Source of the DNA: Shewanella subflava
Lineage (GTDB): Bacteria > Pseudomonadota > Gammaproteobacteria > Enterobacterales > Shewanellaceae
DNA length: 64,000 nt
Reading direction: 5' to 3'
NCBI RefSeq assembly: GCF_025971955.1
Contig: NZ_JAPDMX010000024.1
Coordinates: 95,464-159,463, forward strand
In this document: piece by piece, positions 27,903 to 37,164 of the stretch
Layout: each line of letters opens with the position of its first letter
Numbering within the stretch: position 1 is the first letter of the stretch
Notes under the pieces: model-generated
The model's input: only the letters and a program-made list of their open reading frames with translations
Told to the model about the DNA's origin: nothing
The model's database searches: none
Position numbers and translations under genes: made by a program

Positions 27903-29312
27903 TTGACTTCAGCATTATTACTACTTCCAACTCAAGAAGAACTTGTACAGCGTTTACAGCACACTGCGAGTTACAGTGGGCAGCTGTTGTTGTTATGTGG
28001 CCAAAGGGGTTCCGGTAAGTCGACTCTGAGTATCGCGCTTGCAAGCGCGTTAGATGATCACAATTCCGCTTTAGTCTTGTGTCCTTTGCATGCTGATGCA
28101 GCTGAAATACGTCGAAAAATTTTGGTTCAATTAATTTCATCGCCCATATTTGATGATGAAATACCTCTTATGGATACAGTGATGCGTATCCAATCAACCC
28201 TGACTAAGCCGCTACATATTATTATTGATGATGCACATTTATTGCCTAAGTCTTTGTGGGCCGAATGTATTTTATTATCACAAATGCGCTGCGCGGGTAG
28301 CAATATTGCCGTGACAATGGCGATAGATTCACAATACTTAGCTAAGGTTATGGCTGAGTTGTCTCAAGATATGCAGCAAATGTTATTGCCAATTTCCATC
28401 GAGCCGTTACCGATAGCAGAGAGAGATGGTTTATATCAAAGCCTACTTCTGCGCAGTGGCTGTACCCCATTTATTGCGCGCAATATTATTCATCAGCAAC
28501 TCGAAAAACAAACAGGTACACCTGAAGAGGTTGTTGAACTGTTGAATCGTGCTATTTCTGAGCCTGAATATGCGGCAAAAATTAGCGCGAAGACGGTCAA
28601 AGTTGCTATTGTCGCTCTCAGCATGCTTATATTTGGCATTGCCGTTTATGTTTTTCTCAATAGCCCATTATTGAAACCTCGTAGTGAGTTAAGGCTAAAT
28701 CAACAGCTAACAGCAACGCAACAGCAACAAAGGGATCAAGCTAATGTATTTTTAGCTCAATACGGTAAATTATTCGTTAAGCCTTTGCCAAAATCGCAGG
28801 AGCGTTTTTTTCTGTTAGAACGGGCCTCAGATCCAGTGACTACACCTGCTTTAGAACAACACGCTCTGACGGCCGAGAATAACAGTAAGATTAAGCAATC
28901 CCAGCCAATAAATAAACATGTTGCAGTATCTAACGAGTCTAAACTCAACAACGCAGTTACGATAAATTCTCAATCAGCAGTAATAGCCAAAAGTACTGAG
29001 TCAATGAGTGCCGCGGATGGTATGCAGATAAAAGAGACAAAAGCTGATAAGCCCCGAGGGTATACTTTGCAATTGGTAAGTGTGGTTGATAAGCAATCAT
29101 TGGCTTCAGTTACCAGTAAATTGGTTAATGAAAACAATGTTTATATTGCCCGTTACAAGAATCGTTATGTTATTTTGTTTGGCCAATTCCCCTCGATTAC
29201 AGAAGCTCAAGAACAGTCAAAAAGACTACAAGCAGAACTTGGGATGAACGAGCCATGGCTAAGAAAATGGAGCGATTTGAGTGAATACAGGATTGAACAG
29301 GAAAATCGATGA
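27903..29312 (+). CDS. damX: DamX-like SPOR-domain protein with AAA ATPase region
   Basis: 469 residues. An N-terminal ATPase-like domain carries Walker A CGQRGSGKSTL (near residue 35) and a Walker B-like LHIIIDDAHLL (near residue 108). A transmembrane helix sits at about residues 236-255. A low-complexity linker rich in Gln, Ser and Lys (about 260-385) leads to the C-terminal SPOR domain (GYTLQLVSVVDKQSLA to the end), which binds denuded glycan strands at the division septum. The start is TTG at 27903, since upstream in-frame codons are interrupted by a stop. E. coli DamX inhibits or tunes division; the ATPase part, closer to ExeA/GspA types, is kept here. Confidence 0.88.
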   Translation: MTSALLLLPTQEELVQRLQHTASYSGQLLLLCGQRGSGKSTLSIALASALDDHNSALVLCPLHADAAEIRRKILVQLISSPIFDDEIPLMDTVMRIQSTLTKPLHIIIDDAHLLPKSLWAECILLSQMRCAGSNIAVTMAIDSQYLAKVMAELSQDMQQMLLPISIEPLPIAERDGLYQSLLLRSGCTPFIARNIIHQQLEKQTGTPEEVVELLNRAISEPEYAAKISAKTVKVAIVALSMLIFGIAVYVFLNSPLLKPRSELRLNQQLTATQQQQRDQANVFLAQYGKLFVKPLPKSQERFFLLERASDPVTTPALEQHALTAENNSKIKQSQPINKHVAVSNESKLNNAVTINSQSAVIAKSTESMSAADGMQIKETKADKPRGYTLQLVSVVDKQSLASVTSKLVNENNVYIARYKNRYVILFGQFPSITEAQEQSKRLQAELGMNEPWLRKWSDLSEYRIEQENR

Positions 29313-29373
29313 TAAACGTCTGTAAACAGAGTACAATCATCAGCCTTAATTTTGGCAGCAAGTAGCTCACTTT

Positions 29374-30216
29374 ATGACAAAAAAACATAGAGCCTTTCTA
29401 AAATGGGCGGGTGGAAAGTTTAAACTCGTTGAAGAGTTGTCTAAACATTTACCTAAGGGGCAGCGACTCGTTGAACCTTTTGTTGGTGCTGGCTCAGTTT
29501 TTTTGAATACAGATTATGACGAATACTTGTTGTGTGATATTAATCAGGATTTAATTAACCTCTATCAGATTGTGCAGCAACGACCTGATGACTATATTAG
29601 TGCAGCTAAAGCCTTGTTTGTCAGTGAGATGAATAACAAAGAAGCTTATTACCGCATTAGAGATGACTTTAACTTAAGCCGCGATCCGTTTACACGCTCA
29701 GTATACTTCTTATATTTAAATCGGTTTGGTTTTAATGGCTTGTGCCGTTATAACCGTAAAGGGGGGTTTAATGTTCCTTTTGGTTCATACAAAAAACCGT
29801 ATTTCCCTGAAGCTGAAATTCGTTATTTTTCAGAAAAAGCCCAAAAGGCAACGTTTAATTGTATAGGGTATGAAGGGGCATTCGGGTTAGCCAAAGAAGG
29901 TGATGTGATTTATTGCGATCCACCTTATGCACCTTTATCGACAACAGCAAGCTTTACCACTTATGCCGGACCGGGTTTTAGTCTCGATGATCAAGCATTA
30001 TTAGCGCGCCATTCACGTCATACCGCCCATAAGCGCAATATTCCTGTGTTGATCAGTAATCACGATATTCCACTGACGCGAGAATTGTATCGAGGGGCGA
30101 AGTTAGCCACGATAGCGGTTCAACGCAATATCAGTCAAAAAGGTTCATCGCGAAATAAAGTCGATGAAATTATGGCGTTATACGATCACCATTATTTTGA
30201 TGATGAAGTTTATTGA
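29374..30216 (+). CDS. dam: DNA adenine methyltransferase Dam (GATC)
   Basis: 280 residues, alpha-class N6-adenine methyltransferase. The AdoMet-binding motif is FLKWAGGKFKL at the N-terminus with LVEPFVGAGSVF, the catalytic DPPY lies near residue 182 in IYCDPPYAPLS, and the target recognition region is in between. It methylates GATC sites and guides mismatch repair and replication timing; DiaA, encoded in this window, acts in the same replication-initiation process. It follows damX by 61 bases, as in E. coli. Confidence 0.97.
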   Translation: MTKKHRAFLKWAGGKFKLVEELSKHLPKGQRLVEPFVGAGSVFLNTDYDEYLLCDINQDLINLYQIVQQRPDDYISAAKALFVSEMNNKEAYYRIRDDFNLSRDPFTRSVYFLYLNRFGFNGLCRYNRKGGFNVPFGSYKKPYFPEAEIRYFSEKAQKATFNCIGYEGAFGLAKEGDVIYCDPPYAPLSTTASFTTYAGPGFSLDDQALLARHSRHTAHKRNIPVLISNHDIPLTRELYRGAKLATIAVQRNISQKGSSRNKVDEIMALYDHHYFDDEVY

Positions 30217-30224
30217 AATTAGGG

Positions 30225-30404
30225 CTAACTCAGCACGTGATTGACAATGGCCACAAGTGTTAGCACCATGACAATTGTTAGCATTATCCCCATTAGGATG
30301 AAAGGAACGGGTGATGTGGTGTTAAAATCTCGTTGGCGATTCTTTTCTGTTTGCACACCCAAAAATGCCGCTATCGTGCTACTCAATACCCGCCAGAAAG
30401 ACAA
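30225..30404 (-). CDS. DUF2970 family small membrane protein
   Basis: The minus strand encodes 59 residues starting at TTG 30404: LSFWRVLSSTIAAFLGVQ, then a charged stretch (TEKNRQRDF), then a transmembrane helix (PFILMGIMLTIVMVLTLVAI). This is the layout of DUF2970, a short family of unknown function that is common in gammaproteobacteria. TTG is the only usable start after an in-frame TGA. The stop of the upstream gene (30409-30407) lies only two bases before it, so translation is probably coupled; the TTG has only a weak GAGCAG-like ribosome site. It is convergent with dam. Such genes are easily missed because of length and start codon. Confidence 0.72.
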   Translation of the reverse strand: MSFWRVLSSTIAAFLGVQTEKNRQRDFNTTSPVPFILMGIMLTIVMVLTLVAIVNHVLS

Positions 30405-30406
30405 GT

Positions 30407-30772
30407 TTAAATCTGCTCAGCGTTTTTAGAGGTCGGCATATCTGTAATCGGCTTATCTTTGTGCCCATAAAGCAGTTCAATTAAATCAATAAAGTGAAAT
30501 TGACTTGAGCGACTGTTACCTGTTATCCAATTTTTCCAACTGACATCGTGTTCTTGAACTGCACAGCGGTTATTTGGATGACTGCTAGGTAAGCTGCTAT
30601 TGTAATTGACGTTTGCATCACAGACACAGGCTTTAGTTGATGATGTCTCAGTGGCCGATGAAAATGAAAAGCTGGTTAACACAATCAAAGATGATGTTGT
30701 CACAGTGGCCATGATCGCTTTCAATGGCTGAGTGCTAAAGTATGACAATAAACGATTTGGACGCAGTTCCAT
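30407..30772 (-). CDS. Small protein of unknown function with one N-terminal hydrophobic segment
   Basis: 121 residues from the ATG at 30772, chosen because AAAGGA lies eight bases upstream; a longer frame opens at 30865 but has no such site. Residues 17-40 form a signal peptide or membrane anchor (IMATVTTSSLIVLTSFSFSSA). The remainder has three Cys (CVCDAN and CAVQEHD) and a basic/aromatic segment SWKNWITGNSRSSQFHFIDL. I do not recognise the domain. The end of the gene is two bases from the DUF2970 TTG, so the two likely form a unit. Confidence 0.6.
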   Translation of the reverse strand: MELRPNRLLSYFSTQPLKAIMATVTTSSLIVLTSFSFSSATETSSTKACVCDANVNYNSSLPSSHPNNRCAVQEHDVSWKNWITGNSRSSQFHFIDLIELLYGHKDKPITDMPTSKNAEQI

Positions 30773-31073
30773 ATAGGGGATCCTTTCCATTAATAACGTC
30801 AGTATCTGAGTGAATACTTTTCGCTTTATCTTCATCAACATTTGATATAACAATATGTTAGCCATTGTTATGCAAAATAAATGTGCTGATTTGACTAAAC
30901 AAGATATAAAACTTTCTCGATTATATCAAAATAGTATAGTTTATGAACACCTAAAGCTCATTTATTTTCAAAATCAAACTTCTGATATGCCCTTGGGCAT
31001 TTTTTCATGGTTTGACTAGAGCCGAGCTGTTTCAAAGGGTAAACTACTGCCACATCCATTTTGCTGCGAGACC
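30773..31073. other. Intergenic region before rpe
   Basis: About 300 AT-rich bases. It must contain the promoter of the minus-strand small protein gene and of rpe. A short stem, ATGCCC/GGGCAT with a T run at 30987-31005, resembles a weak plus-strand terminator or attenuator-like hairpin 70 bases before rpe, but the loop is too tight to be confident. No other gene is visible. Confidence 0.35.
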
Positions 31074-31745
31074 ATGATGCAACCTTATTTAATTGCTCCA
31101 TCAATTTTATCTGCTGACTTTGCCCGCTTAGGTGACGATGTTAAAGCTGTACTCGATGCCGGTGCCGATGTCGTTCATTTTGACGTAATGGACAATCATT
31201 ACGTGCCTAATCTCACTATCGGCCCAATGGTTTGTACGGCGCTACGTAATTATGGGATCACTGCCGATATTGATGTGCATTTAATGGTCAAACCGGTAGA
31301 TAGAATTATTCCCGATTTTGCTAAAGCGGGCGCATCGATTATTACTTTTCACCCAGAAGCGTCTGAGCATGTTGATCGTACACTACAATTAATTAAAGAA
31401 TCTGGTTGTAAAGCAGGCTTGGTCTTTAATCCTGCAACACCATTGCATTATTTAGATCACGTCATGGATAAATTAGATGTCATTTTATTGATGTCAGTCA
31501 ACCCAGGGTTTGGTGGTCAATCGTTTATTCCTTCAACCTTGGATAAATTGCGTTTAGTACGTGAGCGTATTGACGCGAGTGGTTACAATATTCGTCTTGA
31601 AGTCGACGGTGGTGTAAAGGTTGATAATATTGCAGAAATCGCTGCAGCAGGTGCTGACATGTTTGTTGCGGGATCGGCCATTTTTAATCAACCTGATTAT
31701 AAAACTGTGATCGATGAGATGCGCAGTGAGTTAGCAAAAGTATAA
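31074..31745 (+). CDS. rpe: Ribulose-phosphate 3-epimerase
   Basis: 223 residues, TIM barrel. The N-terminus [14 protein letters not shown], the metal-binding [17 protein letters not shown], the [10 protein letters not shown] segment and the C-terminal [11 protein letters not shown] with FVAGSAIF are all present. Catalytic Asp residues and metal ligands (His and Asp) are intact. It interconverts ribulose-5-phosphate and xylulose-5-phosphate in the pentose phosphate pathway. It is followed 42 bases later by gph, as in the dam-rpe-gph-trpS superoperon of enterics, though here two minus-strand small genes intrude between dam and rpe. Confidence 0.97.
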   Translation: MMQPYLIAPSILSADFARLGDDVKAVLDAGADVVHFDVMDNHYVPNLTIGPMVCTALRNYGITADIDVHLMVKPVDRIIPDFAKAGASIITFHPEASEHVDRTLQLIKESGCKAGLVFNPATPLHYLDHVMDKLDVILLMSVNPGFGGQSFIPSTLDKLRLVRERIDASGYNIRLEVDGGVKVDNIAEIAAAGADMFVAGSAIFNQPDYKTVIDEMRSELAKV

Positions 31746-31787
31746 TCTATAACGTTAACCTCATTAGTAGTAGATAGTAGCCAGCCC

Positions 31788-32468
31788 ATGACAAATTTTG
31801 ATCAAATACGTGCCATCGCTTTTGATTTAGATGGCACTTTAGTTGACAGTGTGCCCGATTTAGCTGCCGCAACCAATGCAACCTTACTTGAGTTGGATTT
31901 ACCGCAAGCAAGTGAAGATCAGGTAAGAGGCTGGGTTGGCAATGGCGCTAAAATGCTCATGCGTCGAGCGCTGAGTTTTGCTCGGGGAAGTGAGGTTGAT
32001 GAAACGCTATTAACAGAAACTATGCCTAAATTTATGCATCACTATGGTTTGTTTCTGGAAAAACATAGCTGTTTATATCCTAATGTTTTATCGACCTTAA
32101 CGGCTTTAAAGCAGGCAGGTTATCGATTAGCGGTGGTCACCAATAAACCTTACCGTTTTACCATTCCGTTATTAGAAGCCTTTGGCTTATCGGATTTATT
32201 TGATCATGTTCTTGGCGGTGATTCATTGACCAAAATGAAACCAGATCCTTTGCCGTTAAATCATCTTTTACAGCAATGGCAAATTGCACCGCAACAGTTA
32301 TTGATGATAGGCGACTCTAAGAATGATATCTTAGCGGCTAAATCTGCCAATGTAGCAGTTATCGGCTTAACCTACGGCTATAACTATGGTGAGCCTATTG
32401 GTTTAAGTCAACCGAATGAAGTGTGTGATGACTTTGGCCAAATTGGTCAGTTTTTACTTTCTAAATAA
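31788..32468 (+). CDS. gph: Phosphoglycolate phosphatase
   Basis: 226 residues, HAD superfamily. Motif I is AFDLDGTLVDSVPDLAAA (nucleophile Asp13), motif II is LAVVTNKP, the Lys of motif III is in KMKPDPLPL, and motif IV is MIGDSKNDILAAKSA. It removes 2-phosphoglycolate arising from repair of 3'-phosphoglycolate DNA ends. The gene order rpe-gph-trpS supports the assignment over other HAD phosphatases. Confidence 0.93.
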   Translation: MTNFDQIRAIAFDLDGTLVDSVPDLAAATNATLLELDLPQASEDQVRGWVGNGAKMLMRRALSFARGSEVDETLLTETMPKFMHHYGLFLEKHSCLYPNVLSTLTALKQAGYRLAVVTNKPYRFTIPLLEAFGLSDLFDHVLGGDSLTKMKPDPLPLNHLLQQWQIAPQQLLMIGDSKNDILAAKSANVAVIGLTYGYNYGEPIGLSQPNEVCDDFGQIGQFLLSK

Positions 32469-32501
32469 TTTTAAAATACAGTAATTGGAGCAACAAAACC
32501 C

Positions 32502-33500
32502 ATGACTAAACCCATTGTTTTCAGCGGAGCACAGCCATCAGGCGAGTTAACCATAGGTAATTATATGGGCGCGCTACGCCAGTGGGTGGCAATGCAAGAC
32601 ACGCATGACTGTATATACTGTGTGGTTGATTTGCATGCTATTACTGTTCGTCAAGACCCAGCAAAACTGCGTGAAGCGTGTCTTGATACCCTCGCGCTGT
32701 ATTTAGCCTGTGGTGTTGACCCAGATAAAAGCACTGTGTTTGTGCAATCACATGTACCGCAACACACTCAATTAAGCTGGGCATTAAACTGTTATACCCA
32801 AATGGGTGAGCTGAATCGGATGACTCAGTTTAAAGACAAATCACAAAAGCACGCTAATAATATTAACGTGGGATTATTTGGTTACCCTGTTTTAATGGCG
32901 GCTGATATTTTGTTATATCAAGCGCAATCAGTTCCCGTTGGTCAAGACCAAATGCAGCATCTTGAGCTGACCCGTGACATTGCCACACGTTTTAATAATG
33001 CTTATGGTGATACCTTTACCGTGCCTCAGGCATTTATTCCAGAACACGGCGCTAAAGTCATGTCATTACAAGACCCGTTGAAGAAAATGTCCAAGTCTGA
33101 TGACAACCGCAATAACGTGATTGGTTTGTTAGAAGAGCCTAAAGCTATTCTTAAGAAAGTGAAAAAAGCCATGACTGACAGCGACGAGCCGCCAGTGGTT
33201 CGTTTTGACTTTGATAACAAGCCAGGCGTGTCTAATTTATTAAGCTTAATGTCTGGTGCGACCGGTAAATCTATTGCTAGCTTAGAAGTTGAGTTTGAAG
33301 GCAAAATGTATGGTCATTTGAAAGTGGCGACAGGCGAAGCGGTTGTCGCTATGCTTGAGCCGTTACAGGAGCGTTTTAAGCAGTATCGGGCGGATGAAGC
33401 TTATCTTGAACAAGTGATGAAGCAAGGTGCGGACAAAGCCAAAGCTCGCGCACAAGAAACTATTGATTTAGTTTATAAAAAGATTGGTATGATTGTTTAA
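32502..33500 (+). CDS. trpS: Tryptophanyl-tRNA synthetase
   Basis: 332 residues, class I synthetase. The HIGH equivalent is in [13 protein letters not shown] near residue 17, and the KMSKS motif is [11 protein letters not shown] near residue 197. It charges tRNA-Trp in the cytoplasm. GGAG-like ribosome site (TTGGAGCAAC) precedes the ATG. It ends before a terminator shared with the convergent LysR gene. Confidence 0.97.
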   Translation: MTKPIVFSGAQPSGELTIGNYMGALRQWVAMQDTHDCIYCVVDLHAITVRQDPAKLREACLDTLALYLACGVDPDKSTVFVQSHVPQHTQLSWALNCYTQMGELNRMTQFKDKSQKHANNINVGLFGYPVLMAADILLYQAQSVPVGQDQMQHLELTRDIATRFNNAYGDTFTVPQAFIPEHGAKVMSLQDPLKKMSKSDDNRNNVIGLLEEPKAILKKVKKAMTDSDEPPVVRFDFDNKPGVSNLLSLMSGATGKSIASLEVEFEGKMYGHLKVATGEAVVAMLEPLQERFKQYRADEAYLEQVMKQGADKAKARAQETIDLVYKKIGMIV

Positions 33501-33520
33501 AAACTTAATATTTTTAGCTT

Positions 33521-33552
33521 AAAAACCAGTATCAATCGATACTGGTTTTTTT
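33521..33552. terminator. Terminator between trpS and the convergent LysR regulator
   Basis: AAAAACCAGTATC and GATACTGGTTTTT form a perfect 13-base stem around AATC, followed by T residues on both strands. The hairpin overlaps the last codons and stop of the LysR gene, so it acts mainly on trpS transcripts but could also serve the other strand. Confidence 0.85.
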
Positions 33553-34434
33553 ATCTTCTTTAGTTTGCTGCAGCAGCCATTCAATAAACGCGGCAATGCC
33601 GGGTTGGGTCTTTTTTCGGTGTTTACACAAAAAATTAAACCTAAAATCTGTAAATACTGGAGGTAAATCAAGTGCCACTAAACGACCGGATCTTATATCC
33701 GACTCGACCATAAAGTCAGATGCTAATGCAATACCTTGTCCGGCATTAGCCGCTTCGATAGCCAGTAATACGTGACTAAAAACATGCCTTTGCTGAGCTC
33801 GATTAAAATGCCATTGATTGTGCAGCCCCCAAAAATCCCAATCAAGACCCAAGCCAGGTTCATCGACCGCCAGCAATGATTGTTTTTCAAACCAATTGGC
33901 GTTTAACGCCCCCTGTTGCTGAAGTAACTCAGGGCTACAAACCGGAATTAACCGCTCATTATGAAGCGTCATTTGCCAAAATCCAGTTTGCTCATGCCGA
34001 CCGCAGATAAACATGTCAGCAACAGAATCGCTTAGCATTGGCTCATCGGTAATCATATTAAGGCGAATATTGTATTGAGGATATTGGCGTTTAAAGTCAC
34101 CTAAGCGGGGAATAAGCCATTTGATCGCAAATGAACTAAACACAGCCATTTGTAAATGTTGATTTTGCTCTCCGGTGATCCGCAAACTGACATCATTTAA
34201 TTGATTAAAAATGTGCTCAAGTTCATCAAATAGGATTTGGCCTTTTTCAGTTAACTGGAATTGCTTATCCGAACGATGAAACAGTGTTTCAGCAAAGTAG
34301 TTTTCAAGCTGTTTTACCTGATGCGATACCGCACTTTGGGTGACACATAGCTCTGTTGCAGCAAGCGAAAAATTGAGGTGTCTCGCAGCAGCTTCAAATA
34401 CATGTAAGCTTCTTAATGGAGGCAGTTTTCGCAT
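33532..34434 (-). CDS. LysR family transcriptional regulator, GcvA-like
   Basis: 300 residues. The winged helix-turn-helix is at residues 1-62 (PPLRSLHVFEAAARHLNFS and CVTQSAVSHQVKQLE), of the GcvA subgroup in which the HTH reads TQSAVSHQ. The C-terminal effector domain (about 90-290) is of the periplasmic binding protein fold. The regulator is divergent from the EamA transporter gene with about 150 bases between, so it probably controls that gene and itself. The effector is unknown. It is not assigned as GcvA itself, since gcv genes are absent here. Confidence 0.9.
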   Translation of the reverse strand: MRKLPPLRSLHVFEAAARHLNFSLAATELCVTQSAVSHQVKQLENYFAETLFHRSDKQFQLTEKGQILFDELEHIFNQLNDVSLRITGEQNQHLQMAVFSSFAIKWLIPRLGDFKRQYPQYNIRLNMITDEPMLSDSVADMFICGRHEQTGFWQMTLHNERLIPVCSPELLQQQGALNANWFEKQSLLAVDEPGLGLDWDFWGLHNQWHFNRAQQRHVFSHVLLAIEAANAGQGIALASDFMVESDIRSGRLVALDLPPVFTDFRFNFLCKHRKKTQPGIAAFIEWLLQQTKEDKKTSID

Positions 34435-34587
34435 AACTGAGTGGGCCTTTTGAGTGGATGGTTAGCCTTGCTTCGTTGCAGCTGAGGTTAACTATTAATT
34501 TATCTCATGCATTGAAAAAAAACATCATTATTATTCATGTTATGTGACCGCTATGATGGCGCCTTATTCAATCGTAGTGAGCAGAAT

Positions 34588-35493
34588 ATGCAGCCATCAG
34601 TCTTGTTAGGTATCGGATTATTGATTATGGGCAATGTTTTTAGTGCCCTTTATGATGTGTCAGTTAAATGGTTACCATCGAATGCAGATGCCGCCAGCTT
34701 TTTATTGATCAGGCAAGTCATGTCGGTGTTGATGATATTACCGTTATGGCTATATAGCGGTCGCCCACAAACAACCCATTATAAAATGCACCTTTTTCGC
34801 GCCAATATAGGTGCTGTGGGTGGCCTGTGTTTTATTATTGGTTTGATGTCTTTACCCCTCGCCACAGCAGGAGCCTTGTTCTTCTCTGGGCCGATAATGA
34901 TTATGGTATTGGGAGCGTTATTACTTAAAGAAAAAGTGACTCCTTTGCAGTGGGTTGCGGTCTTTTTAGGGTTTATGGGCATTGTCATCCTCTTAAGACC
35001 AACGCAAATCAATTGGTTTGCTGTGTTAGTGCTGGTGAGCGCTCTGACCTTCGCGATGAGTCAGCTAACATTGAAAAAGTTGCCATCTGCTGAAAACCCA
35101 TTATTAACGCTCATGTTTTATAATTTATTCAGTTTGCCGCTAGTGTGTTTGATGGTGGTGTTTTTGGGTGAAATGACAATATCTGTCGACATTATATTAG
35201 TTGCTTTAATGAGCAATATCTTTTTGCTGATATATCAGTGGTTTTGCTTTTTTGCTTATCGAAAAACACAAGCGAGTGATATTGCAATTGCCGAATATAC
35301 CGGACTACTTTTTTGTGTTTTCTTTGGCTGGTTATGGTTTGATGAATGGCTAGATGGATTAAGCTGGGTCGGGGCGGGGTTGATTATTCTGCCTTCGTTA
35401 GTGTTGCCTTATATCGCATATCAATGGCGCAAATTGCAAAGTCATAAATTGGCATTAGTTAAAAAAGCACATCCCATCATTAGCGGGCAATAA
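34588..35493 (+). CDS. EamA/DMT superfamily transporter
   Basis: About 301 residues from the ATG at 34588, with GAG-type ribosome site upstream; a frame opening at 34537 adds 17 polar residues unlikely in this family. Ten transmembrane helices are arranged as two EamA repeats (about residues 5-140 and 150-285), with LKEKVTPLQWVAVFLGFMGI ending the first. These inner-membrane carriers export amino acids, metabolites or drugs. The substrate is unknown. Probably regulated by the divergent LysR protein. A terminator follows at 35500. Confidence 0.88.
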   Translation: MQPSVLLGIGLLIMGNVFSALYDVSVKWLPSNADAASFLLIRQVMSVLMILPLWLYSGRPQTTHYKMHLFRANIGAVGGLCFIIGLMSLPLATAGALFFSGPIMIMVLGALLLKEKVTPLQWVAVFLGFMGIVILLRPTQINWFAVLVLVSALTFAMSQLTLKKLPSAENPLLTLMFYNLFSLPLVCLMVVFLGEMTISVDIILVALMSNIFLLIYQWFCFFAYRKTQASDIAIAEYTGLLFCVFFGWLWFDEWLDGLSWVGAGLIILPSLVLPYIAYQWRKLQSHKLALVKKAHPIISGQ

Positions 35494-35499
35494 AAAACA

Positions 35500-35522
35500 A
35501 AAGCCTCTAAAATAGAGGCTTT
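35500..35522. terminator. Terminator between the EamA transporter gene and dolP
   Basis: AAAGCCTCTA and TAGAGGCTTT form a perfect stem around AAA between convergent genes. The A-rich 5' flank (TAAAAAACAA) gives a T tail on the minus strand, serving dolP; the plus-strand tail is short (AATAAC). Confidence 0.75.
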
Positions 35523-35551
35523 AATAACACTACGCGCTGTATACGCGATGA

Positions 35552-36774
<1,223 letters not shown>

Positions 36775-36837
36775 TCATGGCCGTCATGTGTGTGTTGATA
36801 TAATGCCATAAATCAATGCTGTGGTAACTATGGAAGC

Positions 36838-37164
36838 TTAAAAACATCCCTTAATCCAAGTTATTTGTGCGTTATTATTGGCAATAACGTCAAATCGGCA
36901 GGGAGGATGAATGCCTGCTTGTTGCAAATAAGCTTCAGCACAGCGGCGGATACGGTGGATCTGTTTGGCACCAAGTGCGTTTATCGCGCCGCCAAAAGCT
37001 TGTGACTGACGATATTTCACTTCAATGAACACTAATGTGTGTTGGTCTTGCATGATGAGGTCAATCTCGCCGAACTTATAACGCACATTGGCAGCAACAA
37101 AGGTAAGACCTTGTTGCTGCAAATACTCACGCGCCTGTTGTTCGGCAAGTTTGCCATCTATCAT
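36838..37164 (-). CDS. yraN: YraN, UPF0102 family nuclease-fold protein
   Basis: 108 residues. The restriction-endonuclease-like core is visible: FGEIDLIMQD and VFIEVKYRQS provide the Asp and the Glu-x-Lys of a PD-(D/E)XK site. Members of UPF0102 have been linked to DNA processing but the role is not settled. It overlaps the end of lpoA by 4 bases, giving the common lpoA-yraN-diaA-dolP order, with 114 bases to diaA. Confidence 0.93.
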   Translation of the reverse strand: MIDGKLAEQQAREYLQQQGLTFVAANVRYKFGEIDLIMQDQHTLVFIEVKYRQSQAFGGAINALGAKQIHRIRRCAEAYLQQAGIHPPCRFDVIANNNAQITWIKGCF

